A DNA stretch of 43,748 nt from Brevundimonas subvibrioides (lineage in GTDB: Bacteria > Pseudomonadota > Alphaproteobacteria > Caulobacterales > Caulobacteraceae): contig NCEB01000025.1 of the NCBI GenBank assembly GCA_002280475.1, positions 1 through 43,748 on the forward strand, in the 5' to 3' direction. Numbering within the stretch: the first letter of the stretch is position 1; every line of letters begins with the position of its first letter. Both the position numbers and the translations under genes were made by a program. Under the pieces are notes generated by a model that did not search any database, was not told the origin of the DNA, and saw only the letters and a program-made list of their open reading frames with translations. Shown here piece by piece: positions 20,447-29,914 of this stretch.

Positions 20447-21159
20447 GCGGACGCCGTCCATTCGGCCCAACCGGCGGCGCGCAGATCGCAGGCCGGGCAT
20501 TCGCCGCAGCCGTAGCCCCAGGCGTGACGGTGCGCGCGGTCGCCCCGATAGCAGGTGTGGCTGTCCTCGACGATCAAATCGACCAGGGCCGCCCCGCCGA
20601 CGCGGTCCGCCAGCGCCCAGGTCTGGGCCTTCGTCAGGGCCATCAGCGGCGTCTCGATCGGCACCGGCTTGTCGAGGCCCAGGCTCAGCGCCCGGCCCAT
20701 GGCCTCTATCGTGTCGCGACGGCAGTCGGGATAGCCCGAGAAGTCCGTCTCGCACATGCCGCCGACCAGGACGTCCAGCCCGCGCCGGTCGGCCAGGGCC
20801 GCCGCCACGCTGAGAAACACCAGGTTGCGCCCCGGCACGAAGGTGGTGGGCAGGCCCCGCGCGCCGATCTCGATGGCGCGGTCGGTCGTCATCGCCGTCT
20901 CGCCGATCGCGCCGAACCCGGTGAGGTCGACGACTTGATCGGACCCCAGCCGCCCGGCGAGACGGGGCAGGGCCCGCAGCATGGCGTCGCGGACGTTCAG
21001 TCGGGCCCGCATCTCGACCGCATGGCGCTGGCCATAGTCGAAGCCGACCGTCTCGACCCGCTCGTACCGCTCCAGCGCCCAGGCGAGGCAGGTCGCGCTG
21101 TCCTGCCCGCCCGAGAAGAGGACGAGGGCGGAGGTCGGGTTCGGCGGGGTTTCGGTCAT
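20443..21159 (-). CDS. queC: 7-cyano-7-deazaguanine synthase
   Basis: A 238-residue QueC, which uses ATP and ammonia to convert 7-carboxy-7-deazaguanine to 7-cyano-7-deazaguanine (preQ0). The PP-loop SGGQDS is at residues 16-21, [10 protein letters not shown] follows, [15 protein letters not shown] is the conserved middle, and the zinc site is Cys203, Cys218, Cys221 and Cys224 in the tail (CGECPAC). It is the first gene of queC-queE-GNAT. The upstream region of about 250 nt presumably holds the promoter; no queD or queF is in the window. Confidence 0.95.
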   Translation of the reverse strand: MTETPPNPTSALVLFSGGQDSATCLAWALERYERVETVGFDYGQRHAVEMRARLNVRDAMLRALPRLAGRLGSDQVVDLTGFGAIGETAMTTDRAIEIGARGLPTTFVPGRNLVFLSVAAALADRRGLDVLVGGMCETDFSGYPDCRRDTIEAMGRALSLGLDKPVPIETPLMALTKAQTWALADRVGGAALVDLIVEDSHTCYRGDRAHRHAWGYGCGECPACDLRAAGWAEWTASA

Positions 21160-21406
21160 GACGGCCCTGCGGTCGGCCGGTCGGCCGCGCGCATCGACAA
21201 GGGAATGATGAAGGCGTGTGTTTTCCTCCTACATCACTCGTCCTGCCGTCGCAAAACGACCGGCGTGGACAGTCATTTTCCGCGCAAACGGACGGCCACC
21301 CACACGGTGAAGCTGAAACTCACCACGTCGCGACGGAATCCGTTCACGGTTCGCGTCCAACAGTCGTAGCGTCATCGAAAGACGTCGCGTGGGTCGGGGG
21401 ACAGGC
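21160..21406. other. Divergent intergenic region, queC / DUF1800 gene
   Basis: The longest gene-free stretch in the window (247 nt). Its GC content is visibly lower than that of the neighbours (for example TGTTTTCCTCCTACATCACTC near 21220), which fits a promoter region for two divergent transcripts. I see no tRNA cloverleaf, riboswitch-like fold or strong palindrome. No preQ1-type motif could be recognised, but I could not fold the region. Confidence 0.4.
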
Positions 21407-23152
21407 GTGGATACAAGACCATTCATCGACAGGGCCCGCCGGCTGGCGCTTCCCATCGCGCTCATCGTCGGCCTGGCGTCGTGCGGGGGTAGCGGCGGAG
21501 GCGGAGGCGGAGGAAACGGCGGCGGTGGAGGCGGCACGCCGCCCACGCCCCCGCCGGCCGCGTCGATCTCCGACGCGGGGGCCGCCAAACTCCTGACGCA
21601 GGCCACATTCGGCCCGACCGACGCCGAGATCGACGCGGTCAAGACCCAGGGCTACGCCGCCTGGATCAACGCCCAGATCGCCCTGCCCTCGTCGTCGCAC
21701 CAGACCTATGTCGAGAACCGGCTGGCGCAGATCCGGTTGACCAACCCGACGGCGAACCTGAGCCCCAACCAGTTCTACGAAAGCTTCTGGCTCTATTCCG
21801 CGACCGGTCAGGCCCAGCTCCGCGAACGGATGAAGCTGGCCCTGTCGGAGATCTTCGTCATCTCGCTGACGGACGCCAACATCGATGTGCGGGGCGCGGC
21901 GTCATACTACGACATGCTGGGGGCCAACGCGTTCGGCAATTACCGGACCCTGCTGGAGCAGGTCTCGCTGCATCCGATGATGGGAATCTATCTGACCCAT
22001 CTGGCCAACCAGCGCGAGGATCCCGCGACGGGACGGACGCCGGACGAGAACTATGCCCGCGAGGTGATGCAGCTGATGTCGTTGGGCGTGCAGGAGCTGA
22101 ATCCGGACGGCACGGTGCGGCGCGACGCCCAGGGCAATCCGATCCCGACCTATACGCCCGGTGACATCTCCAACCTGGCCAAGGTCTTCACGGGCTTCAG
22201 CTATTTCCACCCGACGCCGACGAACCAGACCTTCTTCGGCCGCAACCGCGATCCCGACGCCTTCGTGCGGCCCATGATCGTCTATCCGCAGTACCATTCC
22301 ATCACGGCCAAGACCTTCCTGGGGGTCACCATTCCGGCGGGGACCAACGACGCGGCGGGGGATCTGAGGATCGCGCTCGACACCATCTTCAACAACGTGA
22401 ATGTGCCGCCGTTCATCTGTCGCCAGCTGATCCAGCGGCTGGTGACGTCCAATCCTTCGGGCGGCTATGTCAGCCGTTGCGCCAACACCTTCATCAACAA
22501 CGGCTCGGGCGTGCGGGGCGACCTGGCGGCCGTGGTTCGGAGCATCCTGCTGGATTCCGAGGCCCGGGACATCAACTCGGCCAACAGCGCGACCTTCGGC
22601 AAGATCCGCGAGCCTGTCATCCGGATGACCAACTGGATGCGCGCCTTCGGGGCGACCTCGGTCAGCGGCAACTATCTGCTGAACTCCACCAGCGGGAACA
22701 CGTCGCTGGGCCAGTCGGCGCTGGCCAGCCCCTCGGTCTTCAACTTCTTCCGACCCGGATATGTGCCGCCCAACACCCGCGCGGGAGCCCAGAACCTGAC
22801 CGTGCCGGAGTTCCAGATCGTCGACGAGGTCACCGTCGCCGGCTACGCCAACACCATGCAGGCCGCCATTGGCAACGGCATCGGGACCGGCTCGGACGTT
22901 CGCTCGGCCTATGCGCGCGAGGTCGCTCTGGCCAACGACGCCAACGCCCTGGCCGACCGGATGAACCGGATGCTGCTTTACGGCCAGATGTCGTCGACGC
23001 TGAGGGCCCGGATCGTCGAGAGCGTCAACTCGGTCGCCGTCCCGGCCGCGACGGGCGCGAACCAGGCCGCGATCAATACGGCCCTGCTCAACCGGTCCAG
23101 GCTCGCCGTCTATATGACGATGGTCTCGCCCGAATATCTGGTCCAGCGGTGA
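21407..23152 (+). CDS. DUF1800 lipoprotein
   Basis: A 581-residue DUF1800 protein anchored as a lipoprotein: leader MDTRPFIDRARRLALPIALI, lipobox LASC with Cys26, then a glycine-rich linker to about residue 48. The DUF1800 body follows: LLTQATFGPTDAEIDAV, SFWLYSATGQAQLRERMKLA, LHPMMGIYLTHLANQ and ENYAREVMQLMSLGVQ, then the late DUF1800 segment VFTGFSYFHP. DUF1800 genes nearly always precede a DUF1501 gene, as here (10 nt gap). The start is GTG 21407, with GGGGG at 21396-21400; a GTG at 21389 has no ribosome-binding site. The biochemical role is unknown; the pair is exported. Confidence 0.9.
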   Translation: MDTRPFIDRARRLALPIALIVGLASCGGSGGGGGGGNGGGGGGTPPTPPPAASISDAGAAKLLTQATFGPTDAEIDAVKTQGYAAWINAQIALPSSSHQTYVENRLAQIRLTNPTANLSPNQFYESFWLYSATGQAQLRERMKLALSEIFVISLTDANIDVRGAASYYDMLGANAFGNYRTLLEQVSLHPMMGIYLTHLANQREDPATGRTPDENYAREVMQLMSLGVQELNPDGTVRRDAQGNPIPTYTPGDISNLAKVFTGFSYFHPTPTNQTFFGRNRDPDAFVRPMIVYPQYHSITAKTFLGVTIPAGTNDAAGDLRIALDTIFNNVNVPPFICRQLIQRLVTSNPSGGYVSRCANTFINNGSGVRGDLAAVVRSILLDSEARDINSANSATFGKIREPVIRMTNWMRAFGATSVSGNYLLNSTSGNTSLGQSALASPSVFNFFRPGYVPPNTRAGAQNLTVPEFQIVDEVTVAGYANTMQAAIGNGIGTGSDVRSAYAREVALANDANALADRMNRMLLYGQMSSTLRARIVESVNSVAVPAATGANQAAINTALLNRSRLAVYMTMVSPEYLVQR

Positions 23153-23162
23153 GGGCGGGACG

Positions 23163-24713
23163 ATGACCCATGGAAGATACACCCGCCGCCAGCTGCTGCG
23201 GATCACCGGCGGCATGTCGATGCTGGGGGCCGCCGCGCCCTTCGCCGCCCAGCTGGCCGCCGCCGGCAATGCCGCCAGCCAGAGCGCGCCGGACTACCGG
23301 GCCCTGGTCTGCGTCTTCCTGTTCGGCGGCAACGACAGCCACAACATGGTGCTGGCCACCGACAACGACAGCTGGGGACGCTATTTCGCGGCCCGCAACA
23401 CCGGCAACGACCCCATCGCCCTGATGCCGGTCGGCACGCCACCCACGCCGGTCGGAGCGACCAACGCGGTCACCGGGCGAGTGTCCGCGGCCGATTCTCC
23501 CGAGGCCTGGGGCGGCGTCCTGCCGATCGTGCCGCGCACCCTGAACCCCATACCCGCCGGCACCAACGCCTCGGTGCGGACCTTCGCGCTGCATCCCTTC
23601 ATGCAGCCGGTGAAGGACCTTTTCGATGCCGACCGCCTGGCCGTCGTGGCCAATGTCGGCACCCTGATCCAGCCGATCACCAAGGCCCAGTACGAGGCCC
23701 GGACCGTCCCCTTCCCGGCCAATCTGTTCTCGCACAACGACCAGCAGTCGACCTGGCAGGCGGGCCAGACCGAGGGCGCCCGGACCGGCTGGGGCGGACG
23801 TTTCGGCGACCTGTTGTCCAGTCAGAACGGCACCTCGTCGCTGTTCACCGCCGTCTCGACCGCCGGCAACGCGGTCTTCCTGTCGGGACAGAGCGTGGTC
23901 CAGTATCAGATGAGCACCGGGGCCCAGCCCGCCGTGGTCATCACCGGTCAGTCGGGCACCAGCCTGTTCGGCTCGACCGTCGCGCCCGGGCGGGTGCGAG
24001 AGATCATCACCGACACCAACTCGGCCAGCGTGTTCGCGGCAGACTACGCGACCACCACGGGCCGGTCGATCGGGGCCTCGACGACGCTGAACACCGTGTT
24101 CGGATCGTCGGCCGTGACCGGCGTCGCCGCCGCGCCCGCCTATCGCAACCCGATCACCGGCGCGATCGAGAACAATACCCTGGCGACCCAGCTCCAGACC
24201 GTGGCGCGCATGATCGCGGCGGCGCCGGCGCTGGGCATCCGGCGCCAGGTCTTCTTCGTCAGCCTGGGCGGCTGGGACACCCACGACTTCCAGAACGCCG
24301 CCCAGGGCAACAACCTGGCCAGGGTCGCGCACGCCCTGTCCTATTTCGACGGTGCTTTGGGCAATCTCGGTGGCGTGAACATGCGCGAGGCGGTGACCAC
24401 CTTCACGGCCTCGGACTTCTCGCGGACCTTCACCACAAACGGCGACGGGACCGACCACGCCTGGGGCGGCCACCACCTGGTGATGGGCGGCTCGGTGCGG
24501 GGGGGCGACATCTACGGCCAGTACCCGACGCTGGGAGTCGATCTAGGGGCCTTCCGCAACCCGGACATGAGCCGGTCCTACCTGGTGCCCACCACATCGG
24601 TGGATCAGTACGGGGCGACCATGGGGCGTTGGCTGGGAGTGTCCGAGAGCAATCTGGACGTCATCTTCCCGAACCTGAGGAACATGGCCTCGCGCGGTCT
24701 CGGTTTCCTCTGA
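23163..24713 (+). CDS. DUF1501 protein, Tat-exported
   Basis: A 516-residue DUF1501 protein, with an alkaline-phosphatase-like (sulfatase-type) fold. It starts with a Tat signal, MTHGRYTRRQLLRITGG, twin arginines at 8-9, followed by a hydrophobic segment and an AAQLAAAG-type cleavage region. Metal-ligand candidates are FLFGGNDSHN (Asp near 58), SLGGWDTHDFQ and TDHAWGGHHLVMGG. Tat export means it folds, perhaps with metal, before leaving the cytoplasm. It follows DUF1800 by 10 nt. Hydrolase activity is proposed for the family but I know no defined substrate; a phosphatase or sulfatase role is inference. Confidence 0.9.
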   Translation: MTHGRYTRRQLLRITGGMSMLGAAAPFAAQLAAAGNAASQSAPDYRALVCVFLFGGNDSHNMVLATDNDSWGRYFAARNTGNDPIALMPVGTPPTPVGATNAVTGRVSAADSPEAWGGVLPIVPRTLNPIPAGTNASVRTFALHPFMQPVKDLFDADRLAVVANVGTLIQPITKAQYEARTVPFPANLFSHNDQQSTWQAGQTEGARTGWGGRFGDLLSSQNGTSSLFTAVSTAGNAVFLSGQSVVQYQMSTGAQPAVVITGQSGTSLFGSTVAPGRVREIITDTNSASVFAADYATTTGRSIGASTTLNTVFGSSAVTGVAAAPAYRNPITGAIENNTLATQLQTVARMIAAAPALGIRRQVFFVSLGGWDTHDFQNAAQGNNLARVAHALSYFDGALGNLGGVNMREAVTTFTASDFSRTFTTNGDGTDHAWGGHHLVMGGSVRGGDIYGQYPTLGVDLGAFRNPDMSRSYLVPTTSVDQYGATMGRWLGVSESNLDVIFPNLRNMASRGLGFL

Positions 24714-24820
24714 GATCAGCGGTCCGTACACGATCCAAGCGTCACGCAAGCGCCGCCGTACCGTCGTAAGGGCGATGCCAACCCCCGTTAGGTGCCGAAC
24801 GCATCACTCGGGGGATTGTC

Positions 24821-27385
24821 ATGCTGAACCGCTTCACCACGCGCGCCGTGCTCATGGGCGCCGTCGCCACCTGCGCCATCGCCGGAGCCGCCCACGCCCA
24901 GGTCGGCCAGGATTCGACCCAGCTGGAGGAGGTGATCGTCACCGCCCAGCTGCGCGCCCAGGACCCGATCGAGGTTCCTTTCGCCCTGACCGCCTATAAC
25001 GGAGAGTTCCTGGACGGACTCGGCGTCCAGGACTTCGAAGAACTGTCGGCCTTCGTGCCCGGCCTGATCGTCCAGAACCAGTCGCCCAACAACCCCGGCT
25101 TCGTGATCCGGGGCATCACGTCGGACTCGACCGGCGCCGCCGACGAGCCGCGCGTGTCCATCTATCAGGACGGCGTGTCGATCTCGCGCGCGCCGGGCGC
25201 CTTCGTCGAGCTGTTCGACATCGAGCGGGTCGAGGTCGCCAAGGGCCCGCAATCGACCCTGTACGGCCGGGGCGCCCTGATCGGAGCGGTCAACGTCATC
25301 CAGAACAAGGCCGACATCGACGCCGCATACGGCGAGGTGCGGCTGGGCCTGGGCAATCTCGACTATCTGATGGGCGAGCTGATGGTGAACCTGCCGCTCG
25401 GCGACACCACCGCCCTGCGTCTGGCCGGACGGGTGAAGACGCGCGGGGGCTATATCGACAACCTGCTGGGTGGCCGCGACTACAACAGCGTCGATACCCA
25501 GGCCTATCGCGCCCTGTTCGCCTGGCAGCCGTCGGACGCCTTCCGCTTCGACCTGATCGGCAACTTCCAGGTCGACAACCCCTCGGGCGTCAGCTTCCGC
25601 TCGGTCTTCTACGACGCGCAGAACCCCGACACCGGCGCGGTCCTCGGCGGTCGCGAGCCGTCCGACGGCGCGGCCCTGACGCCCTCGACCAACATCGACG
25701 GCAGCAGGCTGGGCATCACTCGCGAGGTCTGGGGCGTGACGGGCCTGGCCCGCTATGATCTGTCCGACAGCCTGACCTTGACCTCCACCACCGCCATCCG
25801 CAGCTTCGAGACCTCCGAGACTTTCGACCCGGACGGCATCTCCCTGCCCATCCTGACCGGTATCGGCATCTCGAACGGCGACCAGTTCAGCCAGGAACTG
25901 CGCCTCAATTGGGACAACGGCGGCCAGTTCTCGGGCTTCGTCGGCGCCGGCTATTTCCGCGAGGACAACGACTCGGAATCGCCGATCGAGATCGACGAAC
26001 GGATCGCCCTGGCCCAGCTGGCCGGCATCCTGGACGGTAATCCTGCGGCGGTCGGCACCACCTTCCTGCCGCGCTCGGTCTATGCGTCGCAGGCCTTCCT
26101 GCAGCCGCTGCTCGGCGGGTTCGGCATTCCGGCGCCGGCCCGCGCCGGCATCGCCGCGAACCTGAAGGCCAGCCACATCGAGAACGCCTACACCGAGACC
26201 GAGCTGGATAGCTTCGACGTCTTCGCCGACCTGACCTGGAAGCCGACCGACCGCTGGGAGTTCGCTGCCGGCGTCCGCTATACCACCGACGACAAGACCA
26301 CGTCCTTCGGTTCCCAGGTCGTCAACGGTCGGTCCATCGCGGGCGGTTTGCTGGCCGTCGCCCAGCTGCAGGGCCAGATCAACGCCCTGATCGCGCAGGG
26401 CACGCCGACGTCGCTGGCTCAGGCGGCCGCCCTGGGTGCCTTCACCGGCGGACTGGTGACCCAACTTGCCACGCCGGGCGCCGCCAACGCCCCCGCCAGC
26501 GCCGCCTTCCCCCTGTTCGGCCTGACCTTCCAGCCCACAGCCGGCAACGGCAGCGTCAGCGAGCGCAGCCTGGAGGACGACGGCTTCACCTATCGCCTGA
26601 CCGGCCGCTACGCGATCAGCCCGGACGCCAGTCTCTACGCCACCTATGCCCGGGGCCGTCGCCCGGCGGTGCTGGCTGCGGGCGTGCCGACCACGCCGTT
26701 CGGCGCGCCGGTGTTCAACGAGGTCGAGGAGGAGACGGTCGACAGCTACGAGGCCGGCTTCAAGACCGTGACGATGGACGGGGCCCTGCGTCTGGACGGC
26801 GCGGTCTTCTTCTACGACTACCAGAACTTCCAGACGACGGTTCAGGTCGGCACCCAGTTCATCACCACGAACGCCGGCGAGGCCGAAAGCTACGGCTTCG
26901 AGACTCAGGCGGTGTGGTCGGCAACCGACACCTTCGACCTGTATGCCACCTACGGCTACAACCACTCGCGCTTCCAGGCCGGCATCTTCGACGGAAACCG
27001 GTTCCGCCTCTCGCCCGACCACAAGTTCAGCCTGGGCGCCCTGTGGTCGGTGCCGGTCGCCGGCGGCGCTGTCGAGGTTCAGCCGACCTACACCTGGCAG
27101 TCGGAGATTTTCTTCGACAACGACAACGACCGGACGAACCTGCAGACCAACAACTTCGTGCCGGACGTCGCCGTCGACGAATTCCAGGACAGCTATGGTC
27201 TATTGAACCTGCGGGTCCGCTATACCCCGAACGCCGGCAACTGGTCGGTCGAGGCGTTCGGTGACAACCTGCTCGACGAGGACTTCCTGAAGGACGCGGG
27301 CAACACCGGCGACGGCCTCGGCCTGCCCACCTTCATCGCCGGCGAGCCGCGCACCTATGGCGTCAATCTGACCGTGAGCTACTAG
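24821..27385 (+). CDS. TonB-dependent receptor
   Basis: An 854-residue outer-membrane receptor. The signal peptide MLNRFTTRAVLMGAVATCAI ends in AAHA before Gln27. The TonB box EEVIVTAQ is at 36-43. The plug domain follows (VQDFEELSAFVPGL, FVIRGITSD, RVEVAKGPQSTLYGRGA, with the NVIQNKADID step to the barrel). The barrel holds repeated strands such as EVRLGLGNLDYLMGEL and YATYARGRRPAVLAA, and ends GVNLTVSY, an aromatic C-terminal residue required for BamA insertion. Substrate is not evident. The position between DUF1800/DUF1501 and phoD suggests uptake of a product released by those exported proteins, which is inference. GGGGG precedes the ATG. Confidence 0.95.
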   Translation: MLNRFTTRAVLMGAVATCAIAGAAHAQVGQDSTQLEEVIVTAQLRAQDPIEVPFALTAYNGEFLDGLGVQDFEELSAFVPGLIVQNQSPNNPGFVIRGITSDSTGAADEPRVSIYQDGVSISRAPGAFVELFDIERVEVAKGPQSTLYGRGALIGAVNVIQNKADIDAAYGEVRLGLGNLDYLMGELMVNLPLGDTTALRLAGRVKTRGGYIDNLLGGRDYNSVDTQAYRALFAWQPSDAFRFDLIGNFQVDNPSGVSFRSVFYDAQNPDTGAVLGGREPSDGAALTPSTNIDGSRLGITREVWGVTGLARYDLSDSLTLTSTTAIRSFETSETFDPDGISLPILTGIGISNGDQFSQELRLNWDNGGQFSGFVGAGYFREDNDSESPIEIDERIALAQLAGILDGNPAAVGTTFLPRSVYASQAFLQPLLGGFGIPAPARAGIAANLKASHIENAYTETELDSFDVFADLTWKPTDRWEFAAGVRYTTDDKTTSFGSQVVNGRSIAGGLLAVAQLQGQINALIAQGTPTSLAQAAALGAFTGGLVTQLATPGAANAPASAAFPLFGLTFQPTAGNGSVSERSLEDDGFTYRLTGRYAISPDASLYATYARGRRPAVLAAGVPTTPFGAPVFNEVEEETVDSYEAGFKTVTMDGALRLDGAVFFYDYQNFQTTVQVGTQFITTNAGEAESYGFETQAVWSATDTFDLYATYGYNHSRFQAGIFDGNRFRLSPDHKFSLGALWSVPVAGGAVEVQPTYTWQSEIFFDNDNDRTNLQTNNFVPDVAVDEFQDSYGLLNLRVRYTPNAGNWSVEAFGDNLLDEDFLKDAGNTGDGLGLPTFIAGEPRTYGVNLTVSY

Positions 27386-27395
27386 CCGAAAATTC

Positions 27396-27526
27396 TCCGC
27401 TCATCCCCGCGAAAGCGGGGACCCAGTCCTGAAACGAGGCGCGATGTGCGGGATTGAGAGCGGCGAGGAATGTGAAACAGTCATCGTCCAAAGCACTCGG
27501 TCCCCGCTTTCGCGGGGATGAGCGGA
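27396..27526. repeat. Intergenic inverted-repeat element, family A copy 3
   Basis: A 131-nt element with arms identical to copy 2 (TCCGCTCATCCCCGCG and complement at the other end, each with a CCCCGCGAAAGCGGGG hairpin). The interior, about 70 nt, can be lined up with copy 1 read in reverse, so the insert is conserved in both orientations. It separates the receptor gene from phoD on the same strand and starts about 10 nt after the receptor stop. Confidence 0.9.
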
Positions 27527-27542
27527 AGTAAGGTAGACGGGC

Positions 27543-29219
27543 ATGCCGGAACTCAACATCGACCGTCGCGGCCTCCTGACCGGCCTCGGCGTCGGCGCCG
27601 TCGCCGGTCCGGTCGTCGCGGCCCCCGGCCAGGCCCCGACGGTCGCCTTCTTGCACGGTGTCGCGTCCGGCGATCCCCATGCCGACAGCGTGGTCCTGTG
27701 GACCCGGGTCACACCGGGGGCCGCAACCTCGCGCGCCGTCCCGGTCGCGTGGCGGGCGCTCAGCGGCGAGACGGTTGTCGCCTCAGGCACCACCGAGGCG
27801 TCGCCCGACCGCGACTTCACGGTCAAGGTGATCGCGGGGGGCCTGCGTCCGGGCGTCGACTACACCTATGACTTCCGCGTCGGCGACGTCGCCTCCCCGG
27901 TCGGGCGGGTCCGCACCCTCCCACAGGGCCCCACCGCCGACGTCGTGCTGGGCGTGGCCTCGTGCCAGCTCTATCCGGGTGGCCTGTTCAATGCCTGGGA
28001 GGCCATGGCGGCCGAGCCTCGCCTCGACGCCGTCCTCCACCTCGGCGACTACATCTATGAATACGGCGCGCGCGAGAACGACTACGGCGGCGCGACGGGG
28101 GCCCAGCTCAGCCGCCTGCACCAGCCGCCGCGCGAGATCCTGACCCTCGCGGACTACCGGCTGCGTCACGCCCAGTACAAGTCCGACCCCGACCTGCAGG
28201 CCGCCCACGCTCGCGCCGCCTTCATCTGCGTCTGGGACGACCACGAGGTGTCCAACGACGCCTGGATGCACGGGGCCGAGAACCACCAGCCGGAGACCGA
28301 GGGCGACTTCGCCGTCAAGAAGGCCACGGCGCTTCGCGCCTATTACGAATGGATGCCGATCCGCGAGCCTCAGGGTGGCCTGTCGCTGGACCACGTCAAC
28401 CGCAGCTTCGAGTTCGGCGATCTGGCGACCCTGGCCATGGTCGAGACCCGGCTGCTGAACCGCGACAAGCCACTCGACTACGAGACCGACATGCCGGTCG
28501 TGGACGGCCGTCCCGACGTCGAGACCTTTCGCCGGGCGCTGGCCGCCCCCGATCGCGACCTGCTGGGTCAGACGCAGCGCGACTGGCTGAAGGGGGTGCT
28601 GACGGCCTCGAAGGCCGCCGGGAAGCCCTGGCAGGTGCTGGGCAACCAGGTGGTCATGGCCCGCGTCAACGGCCCCGACATCACACGCATGGCGTCCGAG
28701 GCCCAGATCGAGGGCCTGATCTCGGGCCTGCCCGAGGCGGTCCAGCCCGGCATCCGTCAGGTGATCCAGCTCTACAAGCTGGGCGTGCCCTTCAGCCTGG
28801 ACAGCTGGGACGGCTATCCGGCGGGGCGCGAGCGCCTGTATGCCGCCTTCGCCGAGGCTGGCGTCCAGCCCATCGTCCTGGCCGGTGACAGCCACGCCTA
28901 TTGGGTCAATGACCTGAAGGACGCGGCCGGGGCCCGGCGCGCGGTCGAGTTCGGCACCAGCGCCATCTCCAGCCCCTCCGTCGGCGACGCCGTCGCCCCC
29001 CTGCCGATCGGCCCGCTGCTCAGCGCCAACAACGACGAAGTCGTGTTCTGCGACCAGTCGGCCAAGGGCTACCTTCTGCTGACCCTGACGCCGGAGCGGG
29101 CCGAGGCGAAGCTACGGAGCGTCTCGACCATTCTGGCCAAGCCCTTCGAGACACGGACGGTGGCGACGTTCGTTGTGACGCGAGACGAGGGCGGGATCAC
29201 GGCTCCGGCGAGGCGCTGA
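27543..29219 (+). CDS. phoD: PhoD-family alkaline phosphatase/phosphodiesterase, Tat-exported
   Basis: A 558-residue PhoD enzyme, which releases phosphate from phosphomono- and diesters outside the cell using calcium and iron. The short Tat leader is INIDRRGLLTG-like (DRRGLLTG at 7-14). The N-terminal PhoD domain contains GVASGDPHADSVVLWTRV; the catalytic domain has LHLGDYIYEYG, WDDHEVSND, ADYRLRHAQYKSD and LAGDSHAYWVND, which supply the metal ligands. It lies after family A copy 3 and its stop is close to family B copy 2. It probably belongs to phosphate starvation response; no Pho box was identified. Confidence 0.93.
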   Translation: MPELNIDRRGLLTGLGVGAVAGPVVAAPGQAPTVAFLHGVASGDPHADSVVLWTRVTPGAATSRAVPVAWRALSGETVVASGTTEASPDRDFTVKVIAGGLRPGVDYTYDFRVGDVASPVGRVRTLPQGPTADVVLGVASCQLYPGGLFNAWEAMAAEPRLDAVLHLGDYIYEYGARENDYGGATGAQLSRLHQPPREILTLADYRLRHAQYKSDPDLQAAHARAAFICVWDDHEVSNDAWMHGAENHQPETEGDFAVKKATALRAYYEWMPIREPQGGLSLDHVNRSFEFGDLATLAMVETRLLNRDKPLDYETDMPVVDGRPDVETFRRALAAPDRDLLGQTQRDWLKGVLTASKAAGKPWQVLGNQVVMARVNGPDITRMASEAQIEGLISGLPEAVQPGIRQVIQLYKLGVPFSLDSWDGYPAGRERLYAAFAEAGVQPIVLAGDSHAYWVNDLKDAAGARRAVEFGTSAISSPSVGDAVAPLPIGPLLSANNDEVVFCDQSAKGYLLLTLTPERAEAKLRSVSTILAKPFETRTVATFVVTRDEGGITAPARR

Positions 29220-29222
29220 GTT

Positions 29223-29378
29223 CCTTCTCCCCTTGCGGGAGAAGGTGGCCGAGCAACGCGAGGTCGGATGAGGGGTGAGACCCGGCATCACCGACGAGCC
29301 AATCATCCGATCATCGCGTCTGTGTCTCCGTACCGCTCATCCGGCCCTCCGGGCCACCTTCTCCCGCAAGGGGAGAAG
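29223..29378. repeat. Intergenic inverted-repeat element, family B copy 2 (likely bidirectional terminator)
   Basis: A 156-nt element with the same arms as copy 1 (CCTTCTCCCCTTGCGGGAGA and complement), plus CGGATGAGGGGTG near the left arm and the segment CATCCGGCCCTCCGGGCCAC near the right. It sits between the convergent phoD and membrane-protein genes, the same tail-to-tail setting as copy 1. Its right part is translated as the last 22 residues of the minus-strand protein. Confidence 0.88.
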
Positions 29379-29904
29379 CAGACCATCTCGCCTCCCGCGC
29401 GCGCTCATACCCCTCGCGAACCGTTTCCCTCGGCCGGTCGGCCCCGAGCGACGCCATCTGCTCGCTCCAGACCTCGGCCAGTCGATCGACCGTGGTCGTC
29501 ACCCACCCCGGAGCCTGTTGCCGGGTCCAGTTCTGGACCGAGGCGATGTTGAAGATCAGCAGGAACACCGTCGCGACCACGATGACGCGGCTGGTCCAGC
29601 GGCGGTCGCGGGCGGCCAGGCCCTCCTCGTCCGGCGGCTCGCCCGGCGGAAAGGCGAACCGGCCCAGCGCCAGCAGCGGATTGGCGGGCACAGGCTCAGG
29701 CGCGGTCGGCAGGTCGTGGGCATCGGCGGTCTCGATCCAGTCGCCGACCTCCTCGGCAACGACGGCCTCGGCAGGCGGGGCCTCGATTTCCTGTTGTTCC
29801 AGATAGGGCGCGGTCTCGCCGTCCAGCGGCGGGAACGGCGACTGCGGCAGGGCCGTCGGGAACGGGGCCAGCGGGGTATCCGGATCGTCGGGGCGGTCGG
29901 TCAT
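29311..29904 (-). CDS. Single-span membrane protein of the MBOAT operon, C-terminus encoded by a repeat
   Basis: A 197-residue protein that I do not recognise. The first 100 residues are Pro/Glu-rich, low complexity and probably cytoplasmic. Residues 106-123 (RVIVVATVFLLIFNIASV) form one membrane segment, followed by a short domain, VTTTVDRLAEVWSEQMASLG with a REGYERAREARW stretch. Residues 176-197 come from repeat family B copy 2 (the SPLAGEGGPEGRM peptide is the translation of that arm). The original stop was therefore probably lost or displaced when the repeat arrived. It is last in the MBOAT operon, 10 nt after MBOAT. Start ATG 29904. Confidence 0.7.
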   Translation of the reverse strand: MTDRPDDPDTPLAPFPTALPQSPFPPLDGETAPYLEQQEIEAPPAEAVVAEEVGDWIETADAHDLPTAPEPVPANPLLALGRFAFPPGEPPDEEGLAARDRRWTSRVIVVATVFLLIFNIASVQNWTRQQAPGWVTTTVDRLAEVWSEQMASLGADRPRETVREGYERAREARWSASPLAGEGGPEGRMSGTETQTR

Positions 29905-29914
29905 CGCATCGCCC

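Noticed and set aside
21160..21406. tRNA or preQ1 riboswitch in the queC/DUF1800 gap
   Set aside because: No acceptor-stem pairing with T-loop sequence and no preQ1 motif could be made out by eye.
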